In this document: piece by piece, positions 34,657 to 42,467 of the stretch
Numbering within the stretch: position 1 is the stretch's first letter
Layout: each line of letters begins with the position of its first letter
NCBI RefSeq assembly: GCF_008923185.1
Contig: NZ_WBMT01000024.1
Location: forward strand, 124,001 to 188,000
Direction of reading: 5' to 3'
DNA length: 64,000 bases
Source: Actinomadura rudentiformis
Lineage (GTDB): Bacteria; Actinomycetota; Actinomycetes; Streptosporangiales; Streptosporangiaceae
Made by a program: the position numbers and the translations under genes
The notes under the pieces: generated by a model
The model's database searches: none
What the model saw: the letters and a program-made list of their open reading frames with translations, nothing else
What the model was told of the DNA's origin: nothing

Positions 34657-34827
34657 ATGACCTGTGAAGAGATCACCGTCCGCCGGGAGTGGTGCCGCAA
34701 CGCTCCGCGTCCCGGACAGACCAGGTGCACGGAGCACGTCGACGGACCCGCGTTCGACGCCACCGCGGACGACTACCGGCACGCTGACGCCGTCGAGCAC
34801 GACCGCGAGATGAACCGGGGCACCTGA
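34657..34827 (+). CDS. Small Cys-containing element protein
   Basis: The protein has 56 residues: MTCEEITVRREWCRNAPRPG followed by a CTEHVD segment. Three Cys and one His in the first 30 residues could bind zinc. GAAGGAC precedes ATG 34657. No family recognised. Confidence 0.55.
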   Translation: MTCEEITVRREWCRNAPRPGQTRCTEHVDGPAFDATADDYRHADAVEHDREMNRGT

Positions 34828-34834
34828 CATGCGC

Positions 34835-34892
34835 TAGGCCCTGCGCCTACCGTGGGAGTTGTCTGGGCTTCCACGGAAGGGCGCAGGGCCTA
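34835..34892 (+). promoter_or_regulatory. Long hairpin over the start of the XRE-TPR regulator gene
   Basis: TAGGCCCTGCGC (34835-34846) pairs perfectly with GCGCAGGGCCTA (34881-34892); inside, CCGTGG (34850-34855) pairs with CCACGG (34871-34876). The right arm ends on the A of the start codon, and the likely ribosome site GGAAGGG lies within the fold. This could be an operator for the regulator or an RNA structure limiting its translation. Confidence 0.7.
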
Positions 34893-36079
34893 TGTCAGAC
34901 CGTACAACGATTGGCGCGAGACTCAAGAAGCTCCGCAAGGACCAATCACTCACCCAAGAGGAACTCGCCGAAGCGGCCGGAGTATCGGTCGACCTGATCG
35001 GCAAGCTTGAGCAAGGTCGCCGTGAATCCGCCCGGGTTTCCTCACTGGTCAAGCTGTCCAAAGCGCTCGATGTAGACCCATCTGCGTTGATTGGGAAGCG
35101 GCCACGGCTCGATCCCAGCGAAGATGCGCGGGTGCTGTCTGTACGAGACGCGATCCTGTCGCCGAGCCTGCTGCCCGGCATCACCGACGACGACACCGAA
35201 CCGCCCGCGCTGCCCGACGTTGAACGCGCGGTCCGCGGCGGCTGGCTGGACTACTGGGGCGGCCGGTTCTCCCGCCTGGCTGCGACGCTGCCGGGCCTGC
35301 TCGCCGAAACCCGCATGGCGTCCCGCGAGCACGGGCCGGCCGCGGCCAAGCCACTCGCGCAGTCCTACCAGCTCGCCGCGTGCACACTCGTGCACCTGGG
35401 CAAGGACGACCTGGCCGTGATGGCCGCCGAACGCGCAATCCACGCCTCCACCGGCGGCGACGACCAGCTGTTGTGGGGCACCATGCACGGCACATGGGCG
35501 TGGTGCGTCCACCACCAAGGCCGCCTGGACGTCGCCGAGCGGCACGCGCTGCGCGTCGCCGAACAGATCGAACCGGACTTCACCCGGTCACCGTTGCCGC
35601 ACCTGACGGCGTGGGGCGGCCTGGTGTTGACCGGCCTGGCCAGCGCCGCCGCGGCGGAGCGAACCGATGAGGTGCGGGAGTACATCGGGTACGCACGGAC
35701 CGGAGTGGGGCGGTTCGACCACGACCGCCACGACTACGAAGTGAACTTCGGGCCCACCGCCGTGGCAATGCAGGCCACACACGCGTACACGATGCTCCAC
35801 AAGCCCGGCGAAGCATTGAAGGCCGCCAAGCGCGTAGAACGCGGTGACCTGTACGACATCAGCTATGCGCGGCATCTGCTGGACGTCGCGTCGTCCCATG
35901 TCGACGCCAGCCACCACGTGACCGCCGAAGCGACGTTGCAGGAGGCGGAGTCGATCTCGCCGGAGTGGTTCCGGCACCAGGGGCCGGCGCGGGCGCTGGT
36001 CGGCGACCTGGTGAACGAGACACGGCGGCTCTCCCCGGGCCTGCGTCGTCTGGCTCGCGCGGTCGACGTCGACCGGTAA
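34892..36079 (+). CDS. XRE-type HTH regulator with TPR-like C-terminal region
   Basis: The protein has 395 residues. The N-terminal HTH (IGARLKKLRKDQSLTQEELA, then AGVSVDLIGKLEQGRRE) is followed by a helical, TPR-like region. The plan matches actinobacterial XRE-TPR sensors, some of which respond to small signals. ATG 34892 sits at the base of a hairpin. It may control the transfer genes or the element's excision. Confidence 0.87.
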   Translation: MSDRTTIGARLKKLRKDQSLTQEELAEAAGVSVDLIGKLEQGRRESARVSSLVKLSKALDVDPSALIGKRPRLDPSEDARVLSVRDAILSPSLLPGITDDDTEPPALPDVERAVRGGWLDYWGGRFSRLAATLPGLLAETRMASREHGPAAAKPLAQSYQLAACTLVHLGKDDLAVMAAERAIHASTGGDDQLLWGTMHGTWAWCVHHQGRLDVAERHALRVAEQIEPDFTRSPLPHLTAWGGLVLTGLASAAAAERTDEVREYIGYARTGVGRFDHDRHDYEVNFGPTAVAMQATHAYTMLHKPGEALKAAKRVERGDLYDISYARHLLDVASSHVDASHHVTAEATLQEAESISPEWFRHQGPARALVGDLVNETRRLSPGLRRLARAVDVDR

Positions 36080-36175
36080 CCCGGACACCACGTCCGGGTG
36101 CGGCCGGATACGGCCACTGGCACCCGGACACCCCGTCCGTGGTCTGTGTGTTGATTCGGCGAAAGCCTGTGTCGT

Positions 36176-36409
36176 GTGACGCAGACGAGACCAGCGGCAG
36201 GCACCGACGAGATCAAAGCCGCGCTACGCCGAGACTTCCCCGGCTGGTCCATCATCACGACCAATCGTGATCGGTGGTGGGCAACCCGGAACCCCGAACG
36301 TGACCCTGTCACCGGCCGGTTGGTCGACCACTTCGTCACAGCTGTGGAAGCCGACACCTCGGATGAACTGCACGCCAAGCTCGCCGAGGTCACGGACGGC
36401 ACTCCATGA
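36176..36409 (+). CDS. Small hypothetical protein
   Basis: The protein has 77 residues, with FPGWSIITTNRDRWWATRNP near the middle and an acidic C-terminus. GTG 36176 start; the stop overlaps the next start. Proteins of this kind often accompany XRE-TPR regulators in actinomycetes, by recollection. No function known. Confidence 0.65.
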   Translation: MTQTRPAAGTDEIKAALRRDFPGWSIITTNRDRWWATRNPERDPVTGRLVDHFVTAVEADTSDELHAKLAEVTDGTP

Positions 36410-36750
36410 TGAAGCGGGCGGGGGCGGCGAGCCGAGACAACCGCGCCAAGGATGCCGAAGGCTCGTCGCCAACGTCTCTACCTCCCGATCCGGTCGGCGT
36501 CCACATGCTGCGGATCTCACTCGAACGCCAAGGATGGTCCGTCACCAACCGCGGCGACCACGTCGAGCTGATCCCCCCACGCGGCACCAACTGGCCACAC
36601 CCGCACCCCAAGCTCGTTGTACGGCAAGTCGGCGAATCCGGGTGGCGCTGGTGGGCCTGGGCAGGCACCGGCACGCTCATCTGCCGCGTCAACTACGGCG
36701 ACCGCGCATCCCGCCTCATCCTGTCGACCCTGGCCAAACACACCCGCTAG
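36406..36750 (+). CDS. Hypothetical protein downstream of the XRE-TPR regulator
   Basis: The protein has 114 residues. It contains a WSVTNRGDHVELIPPRG segment resembling the previous small protein's WSIITTNRDRWWATRNP strand pair. Overlaps that gene by ATGA. A strong hairpin follows. Confidence 0.65.
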   Translation: MMKRAGAASRDNRAKDAEGSSPTSLPPDPVGVHMLRISLERQGWSVTNRGDHVELIPPRGTNWPHPHPKLVVRQVGESGWRWWAWAGTGTLICRVNYGDRASRLILSTLAKHTR

Positions 36751-36755
36751 ACCGT

Positions 36756-36853
36756 CGTGGCCCTGGATGGGTGACCACATCCCCAACCCCGCCCAGGGCC
36801 ACGGCCCACGACGCGGGGCCGGCGCCGGTTACTAGGGCCGGCGCCGCCCCGCG
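36756..36853. terminator. Two strong hairpins between convergent element operons
   Basis: CGTGGCCCTGG (36756-36766) pairs with CCAGGGCCACG (36793-36803). A second GC-rich stem runs from CGCGGGGCCGGCGCC (36812-36826) to GGCCGGCGCCGCCCCGCG (36836-36853), with a small bulge. They lie in the 128-bp gap between convergent genes, so they may act as a two-way terminator, though no T-run is present. Confidence 0.6.
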
Positions 36854-36878
36854 TGGACCTGCACCCCACTCAAGTGGG

Positions 36879-37103
36879 TCACAGCCCAACACGTGTAGCC
36901 CACTCATCCAGAGCCCGGACAGGGTCACCGGACCTCCGTACATCGACCGGCAGAGCAAGCAGCCGATGACGCGCCACCAGCTCCTCGAGCTCGCCGAGCG
37001 CGATCAAGCCTGCGTCCGCATCAAGCGCCAACCCGTACCCGGCAATCGCCACCAGGCCGGCCGCGCGGTCATGCCAATCCCTCTCGGGATTCCGGAGCCT
37101 CAC
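36879..37103 (-). CDS. Hypothetical protein, last gene of the minus operon
   Basis: The protein has 74 residues, with an Ala/Leu-rich helical middle and no motif. Its start overlaps the previous stop (ATGA 37100-37103), supporting translation. Confidence 0.6.
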   Translation of the reverse strand: MRLRNPERDWHDRAAGLVAIAGYGLALDADAGLIALGELEELVARHRLLALPVDVRRSGDPVRALDEWATRVGL

Positions 37104-37474
37104 CGCGGCACCCGCCCCGCGGCTATCTCAGCGACCGACACGCCCTCAACCCACGACTTCGGAGCCACACGCCGCTCAATGGACGACGGCCACCGTTCGA
37201 TCCGGTTCCGTTCCCGCTCCGTCAACGCGCCACGCTGCCTCAGCACCCAACGCGCGACCTCACGCCGGAAACGCCGCACCACATGCCGCTCAGCCTGCCC
37301 ACGGAACGAGTCGAACTCAGGCCCGTCCAGCCGGAACCCCTCACGCGTCACCAGCCGAGCCACCCGCAACGCCTCCACGTCATCCCACATGAACGACGGA
37401 GCCCCCATCGCCCGCCACACCTCCGCCGGCCGCTCAAACAGCGGGAAATCCCGCAACTCCGCACGAAGCCTCAC
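37100..37474 (-). CDS. Hypothetical protein downstream of terS-like gene
   Basis: The protein has 124 residues, Arg-rich and helical, ending in an SWVEGVSVAEIAAGRVPR tail. It overlaps both neighbours by 4 bp. No known family recognised; position directly after the terminase-like gene suggests a role with it. Confidence 0.65.
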   Translation of the reverse strand: MRLRAELRDFPLFERPAEVWRAMGAPSFMWDDVEALRVARLVTREGFRLDGPEFDSFRGQAERHVVRRFRREVARWVLRQRGALTERERNRIERWPSSIERRVAPKSWVEGVSVAEIAAGRVPR

Positions 37475-37845
37475 GACACCACACCCCGCACGCCATACGT
37501 GCCACGCACACCCACCCGGCGCTGCCGTGCGTTCTGCTGCTCCTCACCCGGCATCCCAGACGGCAACCGCAGCGACGCGGACAACCGCGCCAGCGCGATA
37601 CGCGCATGCCTGGCCTCCACCGCGGCCGGATGAACCCGCTGCGTCAGACCCGGACCCGGCACCATCAGCCCGTCTTGCCGCACCTGGTCGTCGAGCTCGT
37701 CCAGGAGATCCACCGTGCGGACCATCTCGCGGAACAGCGCCATCTCGTGCTCGTCGAGCTCGAACACCGACAGCACCGACGTCCACAGACGGCGCCCAGA
37801 CGGGCCCGTTTCGTCGGGCACGCTCTGTAGTTGAGAATCGGACAT
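37471..37845 (-). CDS. Phage terminase small subunit-like protein (P27 family type)
   Basis: The protein has 124 residues. The segment LDEHEMALFREMVRTVDLLD, then DGLMVPGP...VHPAAVEARHARIALARLSASLRLP, matches my picture of P27-type small terminases, which bind the packaging site. No large terminase is present in the element. ATG 37845 is chosen with GGAG upstream. It follows an HNH gene, as in cos phages. A satellite-type packaging role is inferred. Confidence 0.7.
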   Translation of the reverse strand: MSDSQLQSVPDETGPSGRRLWTSVLSVFELDEHEMALFREMVRTVDLLDELDDQVRQDGLMVPGPGLTQRVHPAAVEARHARIALARLSASLRLPSGMPGEEQQNARQRRVGVRGTYGVRGVVS

Positions 37846-37905
37846 ACCGGGCACTCCGATCGTTTCAGGGGTCAGGCAAGGCGAGCCGCTATACGAGGGC
37901 GGGTG

Positions 37906-37953
37906 CCAGCGACCCCCGGGGGAAGATCACTCCCCACCCTGTGTAGTCGCTGG
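37906..37953. other. Structured gap between HNH and terS-like genes, candidate cos-type site
   Basis: CCAGCGAC (37906-37913) and GTCGCTGG (37946-37953) flank a 32-nt interval that starts with the 10-bp palindrome CCCCCGGGGG (37913-37922) and includes GGGGG...CCCC pairing. The gap lies exactly where cos sites sit in HNH-terS-terL phages. It could equally be a transcription or mRNA-processing structure. Confidence 0.4.
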
Positions 37954-38322
37954 TCATGAGTTGTCCGGGTCGATGAGGCCGGGATGGCGTTCGGGATCAC
38001 GCTTGCGCTTGGGTCGTCGGCGTTGGGATTCCTTGCCTGCGTCGCTGCTGGTCTTCCACCTGTGGTGACGGAGGCACAGCAACCGTAGGTTCGTGTCCTG
38101 TTCGAGTAGGTGAAGTTCGGCTTCTGTCTTGGCCGTGAACACGGGAACGATGTGGTCGACGTCGGTTCCTGGCTGTCCGCATCGTGTGGTGCCTTGGGCG
38201 TCCATGAGCCATTGGCAGACTCCGCCGTCGCGGGCGATGATCCGTTCTCGGGTCTGCTTCCAGCCTGTTGGACGAGGCTGTGACCTCCGAGACCCTTCGT
38301 CCTTCCAGTACCCATCGGGCAT
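37954..38322 (-). CDS. HNH endonuclease
   Basis: The protein has 122 residues. The core is CQWLMD...CGQPGTDVDHIVPV followed by TNLRLLCLRHHRWKT, giving the Asp-His, Asn and His of the HNH fold plus a partial Cys set. ATG 38322 is preferred with GGAG upstream. In cos phages an HNH protein beside TerS is needed for packaging, which makes this pair notable in an element without capsid genes. Confidence 0.88.
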   Translation of the reverse strand: MPDGYWKDEGSRRSQPRPTGWKQTRERIIARDGGVCQWLMDAQGTTRCGQPGTDVDHIVPVFTAKTEAELHLLEQDTNLRLLCLRHHRWKTSSDAGKESQRRRPKRKRDPERHPGLIDPDNS

Positions 38323-38332
38323 GAGGGGTCTC

Positions 38333-38977
38333 CTACTGGACGTCGGCGAAGCGTGGGTCGGCGGCGAGCTGGGGAAGTCTGTGGTCCTGGTAGCGGTCGA
38401 CCTCTGTGGGTGTGGGCATGAGGTAGGTGGCTTCGCGGGCGAATCGTCCACTGAGGGACTTCTCGTCACCGATCATGGATTGCAGTTCTCGGTAGTCGTC
38501 TGTCTTGTGGGGTTCGACCTCGTTGAGGTAGGCGACGATGACCCTGCTCAGGCCCTTGCCGTCGGTGGCCTGGGCGACGTCGTGGGCGCGTTCGAACAGG
38601 GCCTTGGCCATGAGCTTGTCGTCGGCGCGCATGGCTTTGCGGAGCTCGGCGACGATGGCGCCTTCCTCGTCGAACTTGGCCGCTTCGGCGCGGGCCTGGC
38701 GGAACGCGGCGGCGCGGGTGGCTGGGTCGTTGCCGTCGCTGCTGTTGGGTGCGAATAGGCGACGCTCCAGGGTCTGCCGGCGGTTGGTTCGTTCGGCTTG
38801 TTCGGCTTGACGGAGTTCGGTGAGCTGGTTCCGGGTGTCGACGGTGTTGCGGGAGATCAGGGTGTCGCGGAGTTCAGCGGTGATCTCTTTGCGGGTGAAG
38901 CGGTCGCGGATGCGTTGCAGCTTGCGGTCGTGGGCTTCTTTGATGCGTGCGGCGTGTTCGCCGTAGTTGGTGGTCAT
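38333..38977 (-). CDS. Charged coiled-coil element protein, unknown
   Basis: The protein has 214 residues. Arg/Glu-rich helix dominates the first 100 residues (IKEAHDRKLQRIRDRF; LTELRQAEQAERTNRRQTLE), with a mixed C-terminal half. AAGGA precedes ATG 38977; the start overlaps the upstream gene's stop. Confidence 0.72.
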   Translation of the reverse strand: MTTNYGEHAARIKEAHDRKLQRIRDRFTRKEITAELRDTLISRNTVDTRNQLTELRQAEQAERTNRRQTLERRLFAPNSSDGNDPATRAAAFRQARAEAAKFDEEGAIVAELRKAMRADDKLMAKALFERAHDVAQATDGKGLSRVIVAYLNEVEPHKTDDYRELQSMIGDEKSLSGRFAREATYLMPTPTEVDRYQDHRLPQLAADPRFADVQ

Positions 38978-39534
38978 GGGGTGTCCTTCCGGGTGGGTGT
39001 GGTCTGCCAGTAGCGGCAGCTGGCACAGACGCCGGCGCCGTGCATGAGCACGCCGCATACGACGGTGAACGGGTAGATGGGTTCGCCTGCTTCGAGGCCG
39101 GCGACGATGTGTCCGCAGGCGTCGCAGGTGCGGTCGGCTGTGGAGTCCGCGGGGACGCCGAGTAGGTGTGTGCATGTCCCGCAGACGACGAGGTCGGGTT
39201 TCCACGCGACCGACGCGACGGGTTGGGGTCGGGACGGGTGCGGGTTGTGGAGGCATGTGTCAGCGGTGCCGGCGAACCAGCGGACGAGGGAGTCCAGGAC
39301 CGACAGCCGTACCCATCCGGGGTGGTCTGCGGCGGGCATGTCTGCGGTGTGGTCGACGGTGCCGTGTTCGGCTGCGTTCTTGAGGCCGGTCGCGATTTGG
39401 GTTACGGCTGCTTTGGCTTGGTCGCGGTACCAGGCGGGGAACCGGTCGCCGACCGCGGCGAGAGTCTGGGGGGTGAGGTCGCACAGGACGTCGTCGAGGG
39501 CGAGGACGGCACGACCGTGGGCAGCGGAGGTCAC
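38974..39534 (-). CDS. Element protein with C-terminal zinc-ribbon-like Cys pairs
   Basis: The protein has 186 residues. The helical N-terminal half holds WYRDQAKAAVTQIATGL. Cys pairs CGTC and CDAC (with following H) near residues 117-141 and a final CASC near 170 suggest bound zinc. It overlaps both neighbours by 4 bp in the replication operon. Confidence 0.7.
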   Translation of the reverse strand: MTSAAHGRAVLALDDVLCDLTPQTLAAVGDRFPAWYRDQAKAAVTQIATGLKNAAEHGTVDHTADMPAADHPGWVRLSVLDSLVRWFAGTADTCLHNPHPSRPQPVASVAWKPDLVVCGTCTHLLGVPADSTADRTCDACGHIVAGLEAGEPIYPFTVVCGVLMHGAGVCASCRYWQTTPTRKDTP

Positions 39535-39713
39535 GGTGCCTTCTCCTGGTTGCGGTTGAGTTTGTCGCGGTGCCTGCGCTGCAGGCCGTGACGGCGGCGT
39601 TCGGAGAGTTCGGCGAGGCGCCGGCGCCGGTTGTCTTGGCGTTCGCGGTTGCGCCGGATGGTCTCGGCGAGGCGCTCGTCGACTGCGGCGCGCATGTCGT
39701 CATCGAGGCTCAT
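39531..39713 (-). CDS. Small Arg-rich helical protein
   Basis: The protein has 60 residues, almost all charged helix (RQDNRRRRLAELSERRRHG). It is coupled by 4-bp overlaps to the primase/helicase gene before it and the zinc protein after it. It could be a DNA-binding accessory of replication; inference. Confidence 0.6.
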   Translation of the reverse strand: MSLDDDMRAAVDERLAETIRRNRERQDNRRRRLAELSERRRHGLQRRHRDKLNRNQEKAP

Positions 39714-41473
39714 GCGGCATCACAGCCGGGGTGGGTGGTCTGGCCGGGTTCCACGACCGTCATCGATCCGCCGCACCCGCGGCACGTGCTCTCAAACGGG
39801 ACCGACAATAGAGAGGATCGCGTCTCAAGCGACTCAGTGCGTCTCAACCCGGCCTCAGAGCCCTCCGGTGAGCCGCTTGAGTCGCTTGAGACGCGATCGT
39901 TCTTATTGTCGGTCTCGTTTTCATCGGCCGGTGTCCGGAGCCGGAGGCCGGTGTAGGTACGAACCTGCTTGCCGTCCGCGTCTCGTGGCCGGGTGGTGCG
40001 GATCTGTGGAACCACTGCTTGGAGGTTGCGGCCGAAGATCTGCTTCGTACCGGCGCCGCCGCGGCCGTTGTCCTCACACCAGATCTTCCAGGCTGCCCAG
40101 ATCTCCTCCACCGTGATCTGGAAGCGGGTACCGGTGACGCAGCAGTCCCGGACGAACGCGCTCGTCGGTGAGGCGATGTCCTTCATCGCGGTCACGGCTT
40201 CAACCGACGATCCGGGTTCGGTCAGGCGTCCGCGTTTGTTGAGCCGGTCAAGGCCGTCGAGTGCCCAGTTCAGGATCCCGCCGAGCTCAGTGGCCAGTTT
40301 CCCCTCAAGCTCGGTGTCCTCTCGGCCCAGCCAAGACTGCGTCATGGTGAGCACGATGAACCGGTGCGCGATCACGCCGGAGGCGTCTCCGAACTGCGGC
40401 ATGACGTTGGAGAGGATCAAGAACCGGGTTGGGAGTCGGCCGGTCCACGCCTGCTTGTACTTGCGGTCGACCTCGACGCGGTCCTCACCGCTGATGGTCA
40501 GCAGACGTTCTACGACCTGGTTGCCCGCGTTGCCGGTGAGCCGGGCATCGGAGATGACCGCGAAGGGCTTGCCGATCAGCGACGCCATACCGAAGTTGGT
40601 CGCCATGCTGGCCATGGTTGGGCCAGCGACGTTGCCGGCGCCGAGGAGAGCGGTCAGCGTCCGGCCAATAGTGCCCTTACCGGATCGGGAAGGGCCGAGG
40701 ATCATGAGGATCTTGTGCAGGTGGGTCCGGCCGGACAGCACGTACGCGAAGTACTCCTGTACTGCCTGAATCGACGCGATGGCGTCTTTGTCCTCGGCTT
40801 TGCTCTGGTCGTCGTCGCGGCCGGTCGTGGGCCAGAGTCTCCTGAGGAACTCCAGCCACTGAGCGGGGGGCGGCGCCGCGGCGTCGTAGTCGAACGGGAC
40901 GCTGACCAGGTTGAAGTAGGCGGGGGTCAGGTCCAGGAGTTTCCGGTCAGACAGCCTGAGCAGGCCGTTTCGGCATGCCACCAGCGGACCGTGTCGTTCC
41001 CCGCTGGTTCGCCCGATCCATGCTGGCGCCTGCACGGACTCCGGGAGGTGGCAGATGGCTGCCATGGCCTCCATCAGGTCGGAGATCTTCCGCTTGTTCG
41101 GAGCCCACTCCCGTTGTTCGACGTCTCCCTTGCTGGTGATGTGCACGTACTGGGCGTGCTCAAGCCTGCGGTATAGCGTCGAGCGGATCTCACGGTCTTC
41201 GATCTCTGACCAGTGGGTCTCATCCCAGCGCATCCACGCGCCGCACCAGTGACGCAGCGTCGGAACTCGGTCATGCTGCCAGGTCTTGAGGATCACACGG
41301 GCAACCGCCATCGGGTTGGTCGGCGCGGGTAGCTTTTCCCGCTCGGGCTCGCTGCCCGGCGGTGGCTCGGCCGGCGGCGGGGGCGGGGAGCACTGGCAGT
41401 GGTCCGGGGCGAGCTCCTTGCACGTCGGGCAGACGTCGGGGGCGTCGACAACCCCGTCGAGAGGATTGGTCAC
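39710..41473 (-). CDS. P4-family phage/plasmid primase-helicase (SF3)
   Basis: The protein has 587 residues. After a Pro-rich N-terminus and a D5-N-like region, the SF3 helicase has Walker A GPSRSGKGT near residue 260, a VISDARL motif and LSNVMPQFGD, as in the C-terminal part of P4 alpha-type proteins. The far C-terminus ends in a CRGCGG zinc-type motif. It would start element replication after excision. Most well-studied actinomycete conjugative elements use other Rep types. Its 3' end contains a long inverted repeat. Confidence 0.9.
   Translation of the reverse strand: MTNPLDGVVDAPDVCPTCKELAPDHCQCSPPPPPAEPPPGSEPEREKLPAPTNPMAVARVILKTWQHDRVPTLRHWCGAWMRWDETHWSEIEDREIRSTLYRRLEHAQYVHITSKGDVEQREWAPNKRKISDLMEAMAAICHLPESVQAPAWIGRTSGERHGPLVACRNGLLRLSDRKLLDLTPAYFNLVSVPFDYDAAAPPPAQWLEFLRRLWPTTGRDDDQSKAEDKDAIASIQAVQEYFAYVLSGRTHLHKILMILGPSRSGKGTIGRTLTALLGAGNVAGPTMASMATNFGMASLIGKPFAVISDARLTGNAGNQVVERLLTISGEDRVEVDRKYKQAWTGRLPTRFLILSNVMPQFGDASGVIAHRFIVLTMTQSWLGREDTELEGKLATELGGILNWALDGLDRLNKRGRLTEPGSSVEAVTAMKDIASPTSAFVRDCCVTGTRFQITVEEIWAAWKIWCEDNGRGGAGTKQIFGRNLQAVVPQIRTTRPRDADGKQVRTYTGLRLRTPADENETDNKNDRVSSDSSGSPEGSEAGLRRTESLETRSSLLSVPFESTCRGCGGSMTVVEPGQTTHPGCDAA
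39799..39916. repeat. Long inverted repeat in the 3' end of the primase-helicase gene, candidate origin
   Basis: GATCGCGTCTCAAGCGACTC plus A (39816-39836) is perfectly mirrored at 39878-39898, and ACCGACAATA (39801-39810) at 39904-39913, giving two arms of about 38 bp with a 41-bp centre. The centre repeats GCGTCTCAA and GCTTGAG words. It is coding, so selection for the palindrome at codon level suggests a DNA or RNA function, such as a replication origin. Confidence 0.85.
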
Positions 41474-41985
41474 GCGGCCGTCCCCCGATCCAGCGGCGGC
41501 CGGTCAACGTTCCACTCCACCGGGCCGCCGGTGTACTCCGGGCGCTGCGAGGCGTCGAGCCGCTCCTTCAGGCGTTGCTCGGATGCGCACGTGTCCGCGA
41601 CGCGGTGACGTGAACACCAGGATTTGGGCAGGTGCTTAGGGCACAGCACAAGGCGGAAGTCGACGCGGCGGTGTACTTCGACCTGCGTGTTGCACTCGGG
41701 AGCTGTGCAGTAGGCCCAGAGGGTGTCGTGCACGAGGCGCCGCTCCTGGACTTCCATCTGCCGGGGGATACCGCGTACCTTCTCGGCGACTACCTTCCAG
41801 GCCGCCGCCATGTCCGCTTCGGCTCGCGCGTATCCGACCTCGACACCGTGGTCGAACATCGCCCGGATCAGGTAAGCGTCCCGTTCGGTTACGCTGGCGG
41901 TGGTGTTGTTGGCCTGTCCAGGGGCCGATTCTTTAGGCGGCACGTCTCCCTCGGGGGGCGTGCCGCTTCGCGTTGGGGACGTCAT
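41470..41985 (-). CDS. Element protein with Cys-rich C-terminal half
   Basis: The protein has 171 residues. The N-terminal third is Pro/Thr-rich; then a helix (TERDAYLIRAMFDHGVEVGY); then Cys-bearing segments AYCTAPEC, LCPKHLPKSWCSRH and DTCASEQ that could bind zinc. It is coupled to the primase gene by ATGA. Confidence 0.7.
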   Translation of the reverse strand: MTSPTRSGTPPEGDVPPKESAPGQANNTTASVTERDAYLIRAMFDHGVEVGYARAEADMAAAWKVVAEKVRGIPRQMEVQERRLVHDTLWAYCTAPECNTQVEVHRRVDFRLVLCPKHLPKSWCSRHRVADTCASEQRLKERLDASQRPEYTGGPVEWNVDRPPLDRGTAA

Positions 41986-42170
41986 CAGGCAGCATCTCCC
42001 TGTGCCTCCGCGCGTTGGGCACGTACGAGCGCGACGAGCTCAGCGATCGAGTACGAACCACCAGGCACATGTGCTCGTTTCGCTACTTGTTCGGCTGGTA
42101 GGGCGTCTATCTCGGCGCACGCGTCGACAAGGATCTGTGCGGCCTCAGTGATCGCCTGATCGCGTGTCAT
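41985..42170 (-). CDS. Small helical element protein
   Basis: The protein has 61 residues: MTRDQAITEAAQILVDACAE onward, ending in an Ala/Arg helix. Its start overlaps the Xis-like stop and its stop shares bases with the next start (TGATG), so it is probably real. Confidence 0.65.
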   Translation of the reverse strand: MTRDQAITEAAQILVDACAEIDALPAEQVAKRAHVPGGSYSIAELVALVRAQRAEAQGDAA

Positions 42171-42406
42171 GCCGCATCGCCTCGCAGCCAGGCGAGGACC
42201 TCGGAACGCCGGTACCGGACTTCGCGTGTACCGAAGTGGTGAGGCCGCGGACCGATGCCCTTCTGCGCCCACCGTTTGGCCGTGCGTATCGATCCAGGGC
42301 CAACCCCTGCCGTTTGCGCGAGCTCCACAAGTTCAACGCGGGTGAGCCACTCACGCTCGACGGACTGTGCTCCCAGATGACTAATGACGCTTGTCTGGTC
42401 ATCCAT
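42167..42406 (-). CDS. Excisionase-like MerR/AlpA-type HTH protein
   Basis: The protein has 79 residues. The WLTRVELVELAQTAGVGPGS helix pair and KGIGPRPHHFGTREVRYRRS, ending in EVLAWLRG, match the HTH_17 excisionase family. First gene of the long minus operon. It may direct excision by the serine integrase or regulate the operon; serine integrases use unrelated directionality factors, so this cannot be read from sequence. Confidence 0.8.
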   Translation of the reverse strand: MDDQTSVISHLGAQSVEREWLTRVELVELAQTAGVGPGSIRTAKRWAQKGIGPRPHHFGTREVRYRRSEVLAWLRGDAA

Positions 42407-42429
42407 GAGCACAAGAGTGCATGAGGGGC

Positions 42430-42467
42430 TTGCAGGTGTCAACTCGGGCCGTTATTGTCATCTCACG
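42430..42467 (+). promoter_or_regulatory. Promoter giving a leaderless XRE regulator mRNA
   Basis: TTGCAG (42430-42435) and TATTGT (42453-42458) are spaced by exactly 17 bp. The expected start of transcription falls on or next to GTG 42467, and no ribosome site is visible, so the message is probably leaderless. It lies 24 bp from the divergent Xis-like gene start, so both operons share this region. Confidence 0.6.
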
